Under the pieces are notes generated by a model. The model had not been told where the DNA came from. It did no database searches and saw only the letters and a program-made list of their open reading frames with translations. Of a stretch of DNA of 64,000 nt, positions 11,901 to 23,900 are shown piece after piece (positions within the stretch are counted from its first letter, which is position 1; every line of letters begins with the position of its first letter). The position numbers and the translations under genes are program-made. Source of the DNA: Heterodera schachtii (lineage: Eukaryota > Nematoda > Chromadorea > Rhabditida > Heteroderidae); NCBI GenBank assembly GCA_023374025.1, contig SIJG01000001.1:3557946-3621945 (forward strand), written 5' to 3'.

Positions 11901-14900
11901 ATCGTCATAATATTGGCGGGAATCCTCGCATTTGCCGTGATCGTATTGATATTACGTTGTAATCCAGCATTCATCATATGGAGAAGAATAGCAAGATGGA
12001 TTGTGCTGATTATGCTGACACAAATGATGGAAGAGAGCCGGGAATACGGGGAAAACGAATTTCTTAAAATACCCCCCGGTGGGATGGGCGTGGCCCATCG
12101 AACATTCTCGAACATTCAATACGTGGCGGAGTCTGATTGGTTAGAGAAGCCTTTAAAAGGGCATGGAAAGACCGATCCTCACTCATTCTATTCTATTCGA
12201 ATATTCTCTCCGAAAATGAATTTCAACGTTTCCTCCGACTCAAATTTGCTTTACATTTTGTCGCGACACGTCAAAATGCAACCACATTTGCTCGCACGAG
12301 CCATTCGCGGAATTCCCGGAACGAGGACCCAAATTGAAGAGAAGCTGGAAAGTATCCAGGAAAGCGGAGCAAAATTGGTCACCACGCATTTGAAACCGGA
12401 AGGTGCAAACATGATTCTTTTCGGTACTTCCATCACGGTACACGGTGCCGACGAATTGGGTGCCTTCAACGGACGTGGCCCGACTGTTGTCCAATACTTC
12501 CGGACGCGACACAACCGGAATTTAATGTTTCCGGAGGCTCCATGTTTGTGTGAGAAAGGAGGGCGAAATCATGTGAGCTACTATCCATTGGAATTGATCG
12601 AAGTCCGAGAAGCCTTTGATCGCGATCCCCCTTTTGATTTTGGAACCCGAATGCCATGGCAGGAAAATACGGAAACGGATAATCCGGAACTCCAAGAGGG
12701 AGAAAAATCCCCGAAACGGTTATCCGTAAGCAGCAAGGGGAGTTCCATCATCGTGGAATACCATGACACTCCACAGTCCACGGGTAATCCAATGGAAGGG
12801 ATTTCACCGGATAACCACTCGGTGGTTATCCAGGAAATTGACTGTGAGAGTCCTACGGGAAATCCGGTGGAAATGTGCGGAGCTCCACCGGAAACAGCGG
12901 AACGATCGATTGTTATAAATGTTCCGGCGAACTCTAAGCTTGAATTGATGGGGCCGCTTAAATGCAAAATTCTTTTGCTTGTGCTGTCCGCATTTATTAT
13001 GATTCACTCGGTCGGCGCAAAGGAATTGCCATCGGCGCTGATTCATTTGCCTTCCCGCGGCCCTTCTTCATTGGAAATGAGAGAAGCGCCGATCTTTCTG
13101 CACGGCTTTGGCGGAGATGTGCACCCGGGAAGCGAAGAAGAGGCGGTGAATCATCGGCCGATGAGCGCTGTTGATGGAGATGCTTCCTTCCGAATGAAGG
13201 GAGCGAACATGAGTCATCCGTTTTTGTGCGCTTATGGCATGAATCAGGGACACAAAATTGTGTCCTCTGCCCTCTGGCGGCAGCTATATAAGGAGGAGGG
13301 AAAGGAGCAAAAAGTCACTTGCCTTTCCTTATTCCTCCCCCTTCAATCAACGGAATTCCAACCGACCATGGACATCGCAAAGTTATTGGATGAAAGTGAA
13401 GAATTTGCCGAGCAGCAACAACAACACCATCAACAACAGCAGCAGCAAAAACAACAAGTCGTCCGTTTCGTGAAAATCGATGAAGAAAGCGACGACGAAG
13501 CGCTCCAAATCGACATTTCGGAGAGTGAGCCGGAGGAGGAGGACGACGACGATGATGAAGAAGCGGCGGCAGCACTCGAAGCGGCAATGGCCACTGCCGC
13601 ACCATCGCCGGTTGTCCAAGAGGCCAAAAAGCCTCGAGTCCAGGGACCTGTGGAGGCACCGAAGGCCAAACGAGTGGCGGCAGCTGAGGGACCATTCGTG
13701 AAGCGAGCGCGCATCGGAGCCCCGCCTAATGCTCCAAAACCGCGCTGCAACAAATGCGGATTGCTTGGCCATGTGTCCGGCGACGAGGCTCGCTGTCCAA
13801 AGAGCAATGCACTGGTCAAAGCGGAGATGGATCGAAAGAAGGCGGCAGCATTTGCCAAACGCGCGGAAGCAACTATGGAATGCTCGGCACCTCCGATCAT
13901 TCCACTACCAGTCAAAGGTGGTGGACCGGCACGTGCGGCCAGAGCTGGAGGAGTAGCCGCCTCAATGGTTGCCGGCGGACGTGCATCAGCTGAGGGCGCA
14001 TTTCGCGCATCGAAGGAACGGGCGCGCCATGAATTGATGACCGCAATGGACAAACCGAAGGCGGCAGCCATCACTGTGGCAGAACGGAAGGCGGCAGCCC
14101 GACCTGGTGTCCAAGTGCCAATGGAGACGAGTGCTGTGCTGAATGGGCTCGGCGAAATTGGAGCACGAATCGACCGCGAGCGGGACAATCATCTGAGCAT
14201 GGCGGAGGAATTGCAACAACGTGGAAAACGCGCCGTGGCAGCAATCGACGAAGTCATCGCTCAGGGGGCGCAAATCGGACAAATGTACGTGGAGTGGACG
14301 CGCAAATTGGGCGAAGTGCTAAAGGCCAACGAACAGGAAAGAGCCGACCGCGACGCGCTGGAACATCGCCAGGCGGCAGCATTCATGCAGTCGCTGCGCC
14401 TCAAAATCTCGGTTCTGCGTCGCGAACTTTCGTCTCCACCCGGAGTGTCGCCGCTGGCGACTGAACGCATGGAAATGGGAGGACAGCCCGGAGGATCGCT
14501 CGGAGGACCGCCCGGAGGACCGATTGGAGGACCGCCCGGAGGAAAGAAATGAGGAAGTTCTGTGGAGGACCGGAAGAAGTTTCCCGAATGTTCCCTTGTG
14601 ATCTTTGTGATAAATATTCCCGAAATTTCCCCATTTTTCCATTCATTTAAGGTATGTTCTAGAATTTTCCCCCCTGTCCAAATCCCATATATAAACCCGA
14701 ATATTTCCCTTTAGAATCACTCTCTCTCGAAAAAATCTCTCAATTTTTCCATCCTTTGATTGTGCGCTATTTCCGACAAATAAACTACTTCTTGTCTAAG
14801 AAGTTTTGTTCTGAAGGTTTTCTACGGTCTCGGCATTCCGGAGCTCAGAGTTCCGTGTTTGCATACGTCTAAGCTTTGGTGTCCCGAAGTCCAACAGGAC

Positions 14901-17900
14901 AGTCCAACTAAGTCTGAAAGGGCTGTCCATCCCAGAAATCCCATTCCAAGAGCGGATCTCCCCCGTCCCATTCGCTAAGTTCAACAACATTGTCGCGGAG
15001 CGGGTGCACGACAACAGCCGAAGCGCAACCGACCCGTCCAGCAAAACCACACCTTGAACTTAGCGAATGGGACGGGGGAGGTCCGCTCTTGGAATGGGAC
15101 TTCTGGGATGGACAGCCCTTTCAGACTTAGTTGGACTGTCCTGTTGGACTTCGGGACACCAAAGCTTAGACGTATGCAAACACGGAACTCTGAGCTCCGG
15201 AATGCCGAGACCGTAGAAAACCTTCAGAACAAAACTTCTTAGACAAGAAGTAGTTTATTTGTCGGAAATAGCGCACAATCAAAGGATGGAAAAATTGAGA
15301 GATTTTTTCGAGAGAGAGTGATTCTAAAGGGAAATATTCGGGTTTATATATGGGATTTGGACAGGGGGGAAAATTCTAGAACATACCTTAAATGAATGGA
15401 AAAATGGGGAAATTTCGGGAATATTTATCACAAAGATCACAAGGGAACATTCGGGAAACTTCTTCCGGTCCTCCACAGAACTTCCTCATTTCTTTCCTCC
15501 GGGCGGTCCTCCAATCGGTCCTCCGGGCGGTCCTCCGAGCGATCCTCCGGGCTGTCCTCCCATTTCCATGCGTTCAGTCGCCAGCGGCGACACTCCGGGT
15601 GGAGACGAAAGTTCGCGACGCAGAACCGAGATTTTGAGGCGCAGCGACTGCATGAATGCTGCCGCCTGGCGATGTTCCAGCGCGTCGCGGTCGGCTCTTT
15701 CCTGTTCGTTGGCCTTTAGCACTTCGCCCAATTTGCGCGTCCACTCCACGTACATTTGTCCGATTTGCGCCCCCTGAGCGATGACTTCGTCGATTGCTGC
15801 CACGGCGCGTTTTCCACGTTGTTGCAATTCCTCCGCCATGCTCAGATGATTGTCCCGCTCGCGGTCGATTCGTGCTCCAATTTCGCCGAGCCCATTCAGC
15901 ACAGCACTCGTCTCCATTGGCACTTGGACACCAGGTCGGGCTGCCGCCTTCCGTTCTGCCACAGTGATGGCTGCCGCCTTCGGTTTGTCCATTGCGGTCA
16001 TCAATTCATGGCGCGCCCGTTCCTTCGATGCGCGAAATGCGCCCTCAGCTGATGCACGTCCGCCGGCAACCATTGAGGCGGCTACTCCTCCAGCTCTGGC
16101 CGCACGTGCCGGTCCACCACCTTTGACTGGTAGTGGAATGATCGGAGGTGCCGAGCATTCCATAGTTGCTTCCGCGCGTTTGGCAAATGCTGCCGCCTTC
16201 TTTCGATCCATCTCCGCTTTGACCAGTGCATTGCTCTTTGGACAGCGAGCCTCGTCGCCGGACACATGGCCAAGCAATCCGCATTTGTTGCAGCGCGGTT
16301 TTGGAGCATTAGGCGGGGCTCCGATGCGCGCTCGCTTCACGAATGGTCCCTCAGCTGCCGCCACTCGTTTGGCCTTCGGTGCCTCCACAGGTCCCTGGAC
16401 TCGAGGCTTTTTGGCCTCTTGGACAACCGGCGATGGTGCGGCAGTGGCCATTGCCGCTTCGAGTGCTGCCGCCGCTTCTTCATCATCGTCGTCGTCCTCC
16501 TCCTCCGGCTCACTCTCCGAAATGTCGATTTGGAGCGCTTCGTCGTCGCTTTCTTCATCGATTTTCACGAAACGGACGACTTGTTGTTTTTGCTGCTGCT
16601 GTTGTTGATGGTGTTGTTGTTGCTGCTCGGCAAATTCTTCACTTTCATCCAATAACTTTGCGATGTCCATGGTCGGTTGGAATTCCGTTGATTGAAGGGG
16701 GAGGAATAAGGAAAGGCAAGTGACTTTTTGCTCCTTTCCCTCCTCCTTATATAGCTGCCGCCAGAGGGCAGAGGACACAATTTTGTGTCCCTGATTCATG
16801 CCATAAGCGCACAAAAACGGATGACTCATGTTCGCTCCCTTCATTCGGAAGGAAGCATCTCCATCAACAGCGCTCATCGGCCGATGATTCACCGCCTCTT
16901 CTTCGCTTCCCGGGTGCACATCTCCGCCAAAGCCGTGCAGAAAGATCGGCGCTTCTCTCATTTCCAATGAAGAAGCGCCGCGGGAAGGCAAATGAATCAG
17001 CGCCGATGGCAATTCTTTTGCGCCGACCGAGTGAATCATAATAAATGCGGACAGCACAAGCAAAATAATTTTGCATTTAAGCGGCCCCATCAATTCAAGC
17101 TTAGAGTTCGCCGGAACATTTATAACAATCGATCGTTCCGCTGTTTCCGGTGGAGCTCCGCACATTTCCACCGGATTTCCCGTAGGACTCTCACAGTCAA
17201 TTTCCTGGATAACCACCGGGTGGTTATCCGGTGAAATCCCTTCCATTGGATTACCCGTGAACTGTGGAGTGTCATGGTATTCCACAATGATGGAACTCCC
17301 CTTGCTGCTTACGGATAACCGTTTCGGGGATTTTTCTCCCTCTTGGAGTTCCGGATTATCCGTTTCCGTATTTCCCTGCCATGGCATTCGGGTTCCAAAA
17401 TCAAAAGGGGGATCGCGATCAAAGGCTTCTCGGACTTCGATCAATTCCAATGGATAGTAGCTCACATGATTTCGCCCTCCTTTCTCACACAAACATGGAG
17501 CCTCCGGAAACATTAAATTCCGGTTGTGTCGCGTCCGGAAGTATTGGACAACAGTCGGGCCACGTCCGTTGAAGGCACCCAATTCGTCGGCACCGTGTAC
17601 CGTGATGGAAGTACCGAAAAGAATCATGTTTGCACCTTCCGGTTTCAAATGCGTGGTGACCAATTTTGCTCCGCTTTCCTGGATACTTTCCAGCTTCTCT
17701 TCAATTTGGGTCCTCGTTCCGGGAATTCCGCGAATGGCTCGTGCGAGCAAATGTGGTTGCATTTTGACGTGTCGCGACAAAATGTAAAGCAAATTTGAGT
17801 CGGAGGAAACGTTGAAATTCATTTTCGGAGAGAATATTCGAATAGAATAGAATGAGTGAGGATCGGCCTCTCCATGCCCTTTTAAAGGCTTCTCTAACCA

Positions 17901-20900
17901 ATCAGACTCCGCCACGTATTGAATGTTCGAGAATGTTCGATGGGCCACGCCCATCCCACCGGGGGGTATTTTAAGAAATTCGTTTTCCCCGTATTCCCGG
18001 CTCTCTTCCATCATTTGTGTCAGCATAATTAGCACAATCCATCTTGCTATTCTTCTCCATATGATGAATGTTGGATTACAACGTAACACCAATACGATCA
18101 CGGCAAATGCAAGGATTCCCGCCAATATTATGACGATTATGTTCGGAAATCCAGCCATAAATCTGATAATGTCGATCCAATCAAAATTTATGTCAGGCCA
18201 TCCAATGCCTTTTGGGCTTTTCAGTGTGTCGGAAATCCGAGCGCCCATTTCAATTTGTTGCTGGATTGGGATATATATCAAATGTCCTTTCATACGGAAT
18301 TTCGATTTTCCTCCACTGCATTCAATCATGCAGTTCGTGTCGATTTCCGCCTGGTCGAAGGATAATGTCACATTTTGGACTTCCGCTTTTGACCGGCATG
18401 GTACCGTGAAGCGTGTTCCATCAATGCAATAAACATCGGCCAATGCTGAACCGTATTCCGTCCAACATCTAAGCTTCAGTTGAGCTCCCGACTGGCACTT
18501 ATAACAACCTTTCAGTGTCTTCGTTCGTGCCCAACACTTTGTGAAGTCTTCCTCGATGCCAAGACGGAGACCCTCGAATTGCACCATCACTTGTATTGGC
18601 GTGTAGTGGGTTTCCGAGAAAATTTCCCCATCTTTGTATCGGATATTCAAATTGCGCAGACTTAACGGTAGCCTTTTTTCCGGGTTGTTGAATTCCTTCT
18701 CAAGGATTGAGTCGCGGCATTGGCAATCAACTCTCTGGGCCTCTTCATCGATCCAACATTTCGGGCACGCCTCTTTCGACAAAGTGCAACCCGAAAAATT
18801 GCCTGCTATTTCTCTATCTTGGCAGAGAAGATTTGTATTAACTTGGTCCACCATTGCGAAAGATGTTCCATCTGACAGGAACTTATGCCCTAAGATAGGC
18901 ACTGGTGCTTGTGATACCGCAACTGGTGTCAGCTTCACCTCCTTCCATTTGAAGGTAATCCCTGGTATCAACGACATCTCAATTTCACCCTTAAAATTTC
19001 CTCCGGATTCGGCTTTAAGTTTCGCATTGATTCGGTACTCCCATGTTGGACATGAAATTAATTCGTATATGATTTTCGACGCAGGTACAGCTTGTACTCT
19101 GTAGAATATGCAACTCGCAGTCGGAAGTTTGCATCCACAGTTCCAAAATGAACACGATTCTCGGCAACTTGTAAATCCAGGACCTTTCTGAATATCTCCC
19201 AGTTCTGATACAAATGCACTGTATCCCTTCATGTAGTCATCATGTACCGTCTGGCAAAATTTGCCAAAACAACTGCCTTCACGTGGGCAGCTCTTCACTG
19301 AGGTGGTGCGAACGGAATAAGATCGTAACCATTTCTCAGTTTTTGGGATACATACAATGCTGAGTGACAGTAATTTCATCTCAACGACTCCCATGACTCG
19401 CTCTTCCGGGTCTCTGAGGATAAGGCGAACTGGTTGTCCTGCTGGCAGTAGAGTGACATCTGTCGAGCTTTCAATACGGCATTCCGATCCATTTGCCTTT
19501 CTCAGACAGTTTTCTGCTACTGCGCTTATCGAAACAACACGGGCTGAGCCTGCAGCATGCTCAATTAGCAGTGAACTTGCCGCTAATGCGAGTAGGCTCA
19601 TGCCCATTCTCGAAAGTTTTTTGGCTCTGTTCGGGTTCATCTTCCGCTTATTCGGTTCCCTTTGAACTACTCTGGCATCATCTCTTTGTAGCCTTTTCCC
19701 AATGCCTTGGGTGACCGTTTTTATTGGAGTTATGATGATCCATCGAATAAGCCAAAATAGATTTGAGGTAACTTGCCGCAGTATTGAAAGTATCCAACAG
19801 AGTGCGATTATTCCTGTGAAAGTGAACAATCCATAAACTCCTGTGGACACATCTGGACGGCAATCCGGGTTGGCAATCCTTTCAATACAAAGCCAACAGT
19901 CAATCAATGTGCAAGGGTCCTGTGGTGGGCATTCCACTTCACCAATGTTGACCTTTCCATCTCTTAGCCAATAAGTTGCCCCGCACTGGTAATCAGCGAT
20001 TAGTTGCTCTCGAGGCAGCTCATAAACAAGCTTATCCGGAGTGTATCGGTGTACCAAACAGCTGCTGGTTGTACCACAACACACTTCGAATTTGGTCACT
20101 TTTCTTGGTACAGTAACTTTAATGCCTCTCTCAGCACACTCCAACTTGCACATTTTACAAGGAGGAAATTGTCTTCCCCTATGTAACTTTGGGATATCTG
20201 GTGGATTTGGGACAAATCGAGTTTCTCCAATTGTTGCCCAAGCCATCACCAGCATGAGCATTAATCCCAACATGGAAGCTATTTTCGTCATAGACCGGGT
20301 CACCATTCCGTGGTTTCTGACCTTTCCTTGTTGGATATCTCTCGGTCTTTCTGCCTGCTTCCTATCCATTTTTGGGATTGGCTCTTGAAGTCCAATTTTT
20401 CCGTTAGGGACTTCGTCCTTCTCTTGCCCTTCGGACTCGTCGATCTGCGGTACTTCGAGTCTATACAGACGGTTGATCGGGCGCGAAATTTCACGCCATG
20501 AAATTCGCTCGCCATTTGCCTTTGGTATTTTGAGTTTGGCACTTCTCACAATATTGTCCGATCCTTGGAGTTCAACAATTCTGCCCAATGGCCAGCAGTT
20601 CCTCGGAGTTTTTTCTTCTTCGATGATTACCACCTCTCCGATTTTTGGTTGATCCGCCAGGCAACTTCTCGGGCCTTTATGCTCCCATTGTAATCTGTTC
20701 CGGAGCATTAACAGGTACTCTTTTTTCCATCTGGTCCAGAATTCGTCCAATGTGGCCAGAGTACCTTTCCAGCGCATCTGCAATTGCTTCTGGAGATTTT
20801 TAGGTTCAATTTCAAACTCCGTGTCCGACGATTGTTCGTTCCTCCGGACATCCAAACTCAATATGGCTTTTGGCATTATGAAATCGACCGGTCTCAATGG

Positions 20901-23900
20901 CTGGACCGCATTCGGTCCTTCATCGACATAGGTGATCGGTCTCTGATTTATTGTCGCTTCAACTTCTGCGACAAAGGTTCTCAATTGGTCGTAGGGCAAA
21001 ATTCGACGCCCAAGGACTCTTTTGAATGCCGCTTTTACTCCAGCGACTTGGCGTTCAAGAAATCCATTACTCCAAGGTCTAAGTGATGGATTAAATCGCC
21101 ATTTGATTCCTTCGTTGGCAAGGTGCTCTTCGAGCGGGCATGTGGGTGTCTTCCCAGCTTCCAATGCTGCCGCTACTTTAGCTGCCAGTACAAATTGTGT
21201 GCCGTTGTCTGTGATGATTCTCTTTGGAGTTCCTCTCCTACTGGTGAATCGACGGAACACTTGAAGGAATGCCTCAGCGCTTAAGTCAAGCACTGGTTCC
21301 AAATAAATAGCTCTCGTACTTAGGCATGTGAACAAAGCAATCCATGCCTTTCGGAGCTCTCCATTTACTTTGGTATTCGTCGGCCCAAGATAATCAATCC
21401 CAATGCTTTCAAATGGTGCCGTTCGCCTCACGCGGTCCTCAGGAAGAGGAGGCATCGTCGGCAATTTATATGCCGGGCATTGGATCCTGCGACAACGACC
21501 GCATGCTCGGATGACCTTTTTTATGGTCAGTCTCGCTCTGGGTGTCCAATATTTTGCCAAAAATTCTGTCAGAGTGGATTCAACTCCAGAATGTGCAAGG
21601 GACTCATGCACTGACTGTGCAATTAGTCGGGTTATTGGACAATCCTCAGGAAGAATAATGGGATTAACCATATCCTCTGATGTATTGCTCATCGCTAGTC
21701 GTGTTGACAGTCGAACAATACCATCCTTTTTCAATGTCTTTACGAGTTCGTGTGGTTGCTTTTTCCACATTGGCCAACATTTTTGTGCCATTTTCACGAG
21801 TATGATCTCGGCATACTGGTAATCTTCACTGATCATAGGAAGACCCTCTGAAATCTCGAATTTTCGGGTCTTTCTCATCTTGTTTATTGCACGGAGAACC
21901 CAAACCACAGTGCGGCGTAGTTTAATCCAACTGCTAAATCGACAAGGGTCAATCCATGGATTGTCTTCACTTGTTATTGCTGGCACTGCAATTACATTCT
22001 CCAATTCTGAACTTTCTTGACCATCATTCTCGGCTCCTGTTGGGGTAACCTCGAATTCGATCGGCCAACTTTTCATTGGTTCACGGAGCCATGTTGGTCC
22101 ATTCCACCAAAGATGATGGGATCTCAGTTCTTCTGGAGTGCATCCTCTTGATGCTACATCCGCTGGATTTTCGTGCGTTCTGATATGCAGAAATCTGACA
22201 TTTTCTGATATCCGCCGGATTTCTCTCAACCGATTCTCCACAAATCTGGGTTGGGAATCTTTCGACTCAATCCAGCTCAAGACGGGTTTCGAATCTCCCC
22301 AAATAAATTTTTCATTTATTGGGATTCTCAGCTGATTTTCCGCAAATTTCAACATTCTTGCCCCAATTAGCATTGCCAAGAGTTCCATTCTTGGAATTGT
22401 TACTTCAGCTTTCCGGGGCTTGAGTCTACTCTTTGCATAGAGTACCTGCACATTGGTTTCTTCTCCTTTCTGAGACCTTAAGTGACGAGGGAGGGGAGAG
22501 GAGAGAGGAAGGAGGGGTGTGGGAGAGGAGGGAGATGAGGAAAAGCATAGTGACGAGGGAGGGGGAGGGGAGAGGAAGGAGGGGTGTGGGAGAGGAGGGA
22601 GATGAGGAAAAGCATAGTGACGAGGGAGGGGAGAGGAGAGAGGAAGGAGGGGTGTGGGAGAGGAGGGAGATGAGGAAAAGCATAGTGACGAGGGAGGGGG
22701 AGGGGAGAGGAAGGAGGGGTGTGGGAGAGGAGGGAGATGAGGAAAAGCATAGTGACGAGGGAGGGGAGAGGAGAGAGGAAGGAGGGGTGTGGGAGAGGAG
22801 GGAGATGAGGAAAAGCATAGTGACGAGGGAGGGGGAGGGGAGAGGAAGGAGGGGTGTGGGAGAGGAGGGAGATGAGGAAAAGCATAGTGACGAGGGAGGG
22901 GGAGGGGAGAGGAGAGAGGAAGGAGGGGTGTGGGAGAGGAGGGAGATGAGGAAAAGCATAGTGACGAGGGAGGGGGAGGGGAGAGGAGAGAGGAAGGAGG
23001 GGTGTGGGAGAGGAGGGAGATGAGGAAAAGCATAGTGACGAGGGAGGGGGAGGGGAGAGGAAGGAGGGGTGTGGGAGATGATGAAGGTGATGAGGGAGGA
23101 GGGGGGGGGGGAGTAAAAGGAAAATTAATAGAACGGGCAGCAGAAAACAGAAAACGCATTTGAAATGTTTCACTGATTAGCATACCTGTGCAAGGGGGTA
23201 CTCAGGGGGGGGGGGGGTCTCTTAGTCGATCGTAAGGGTTCGAGAAAGTCGATCGTAAGAGGGGGGGGGGGGGGGGGGCTGAAGGGAGGAAGAGGGAGAA
23301 AAAGAAAAAGGAGTGAGAGAAAAAAGTCAGTGAAAATGTCGTTCGTAATTATGAAAAAAGAAATTTTATAAAAATTTCTCATCGGCAATTCGAAAAATTG
23401 CCTTATTCCTTAACAAATTTCATTAAAAATCCAAATTTTTACGATCGACTAAAATCAACGTTTTCCCTTTCGTTTATAATTTTCTTTAAAAATTTTGCTT
23501 AAAGACATAAAATTGGTCATTTTTTGGACACAATTTGTTAACAATTCGCATTAAAAATACAAAAAATTTCCCGGCGGCGCCTATCGGCACCGCCGGCCCC
23601 CCTTTGTTCCCCAAAAGTTTTTTGGAAAAAGCGTCGAAAAAAAGTCGATGCCCGGGTGGGGACCCACAAGCGCGGAAATCCTGAAATGAAAATTTCCTAG
23701 GCCTTCAAAATCTTCAAACAAAAAACACTGGAGAAAATTTTTTATTTGGCCCGAAGAGCAAAAAAAAAAAAAAAGGTCTTCAGCAGGCAAAAAATGAAAA
23801 AAAAATGGTCGATCGTAATAGAAATGGGCTCTGACCCCCCCATGGGGGGGCCAAAAGTCGATCGTAAGACCTCTTGGCTGAGCCCCCCCTTGCACAGGTA

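Larger units (their letters stand above)
6970..14984 (+). mobile_element. BEL/Pao-type retroelement, left copy, 5'-truncated
   Basis: The element runs from the middle of reverse transcriptase (FVDN form of the YVDD motif at about 7020) through RNase H, integrase, DUF5641-like tail, glycoprotein, PAZ-like and gag-like segments to an LTR-like 3' end. The 5' LTR, gag/protease position and the first half of RT are absent. Positions 7558-14984 are mirrored by 22480-15054 (x to 30038-x) with few differences. It sits inside an intron of the UNC-73-like gene, antisense to it. The first about 59 codons of the open frame (6798-6974) do not resemble RT and are probably host sequence read by chance. Confidence 0.9.
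15054..22480 (-). mobile_element. BEL/Pao-type retroelement, right copy (inverted)
   Basis: Near-identical inverted copy of 7558-14984. It ends inside RNase H, at GGTCTCAG, where it abuts a minisatellite, so it is about 590 bp shorter than the left copy. The last shared bases are TAAGG. The encoded proteins differ at roughly two dozen positions, for example LNQRP versus INQRP, NCTIEC versus NCMIEC and GHGKTD versus GHGEAD. The gag-like part is identical. Confidence 0.9.

Noticed and set aside
12581..18665. Many 60-250-codon frames antisense to the polyproteins, present in mirrored pairs
   Set aside because: They exist in both copies only because the copies are identical. Ala/Ser/Arg-rich composition is typical of antisense shadows of the coding frame.
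22479..23183. Pro/Ser-rich N-terminus of the right polyprotein
   Set aside because: It is the complement of the 67-74-bp minisatellite.
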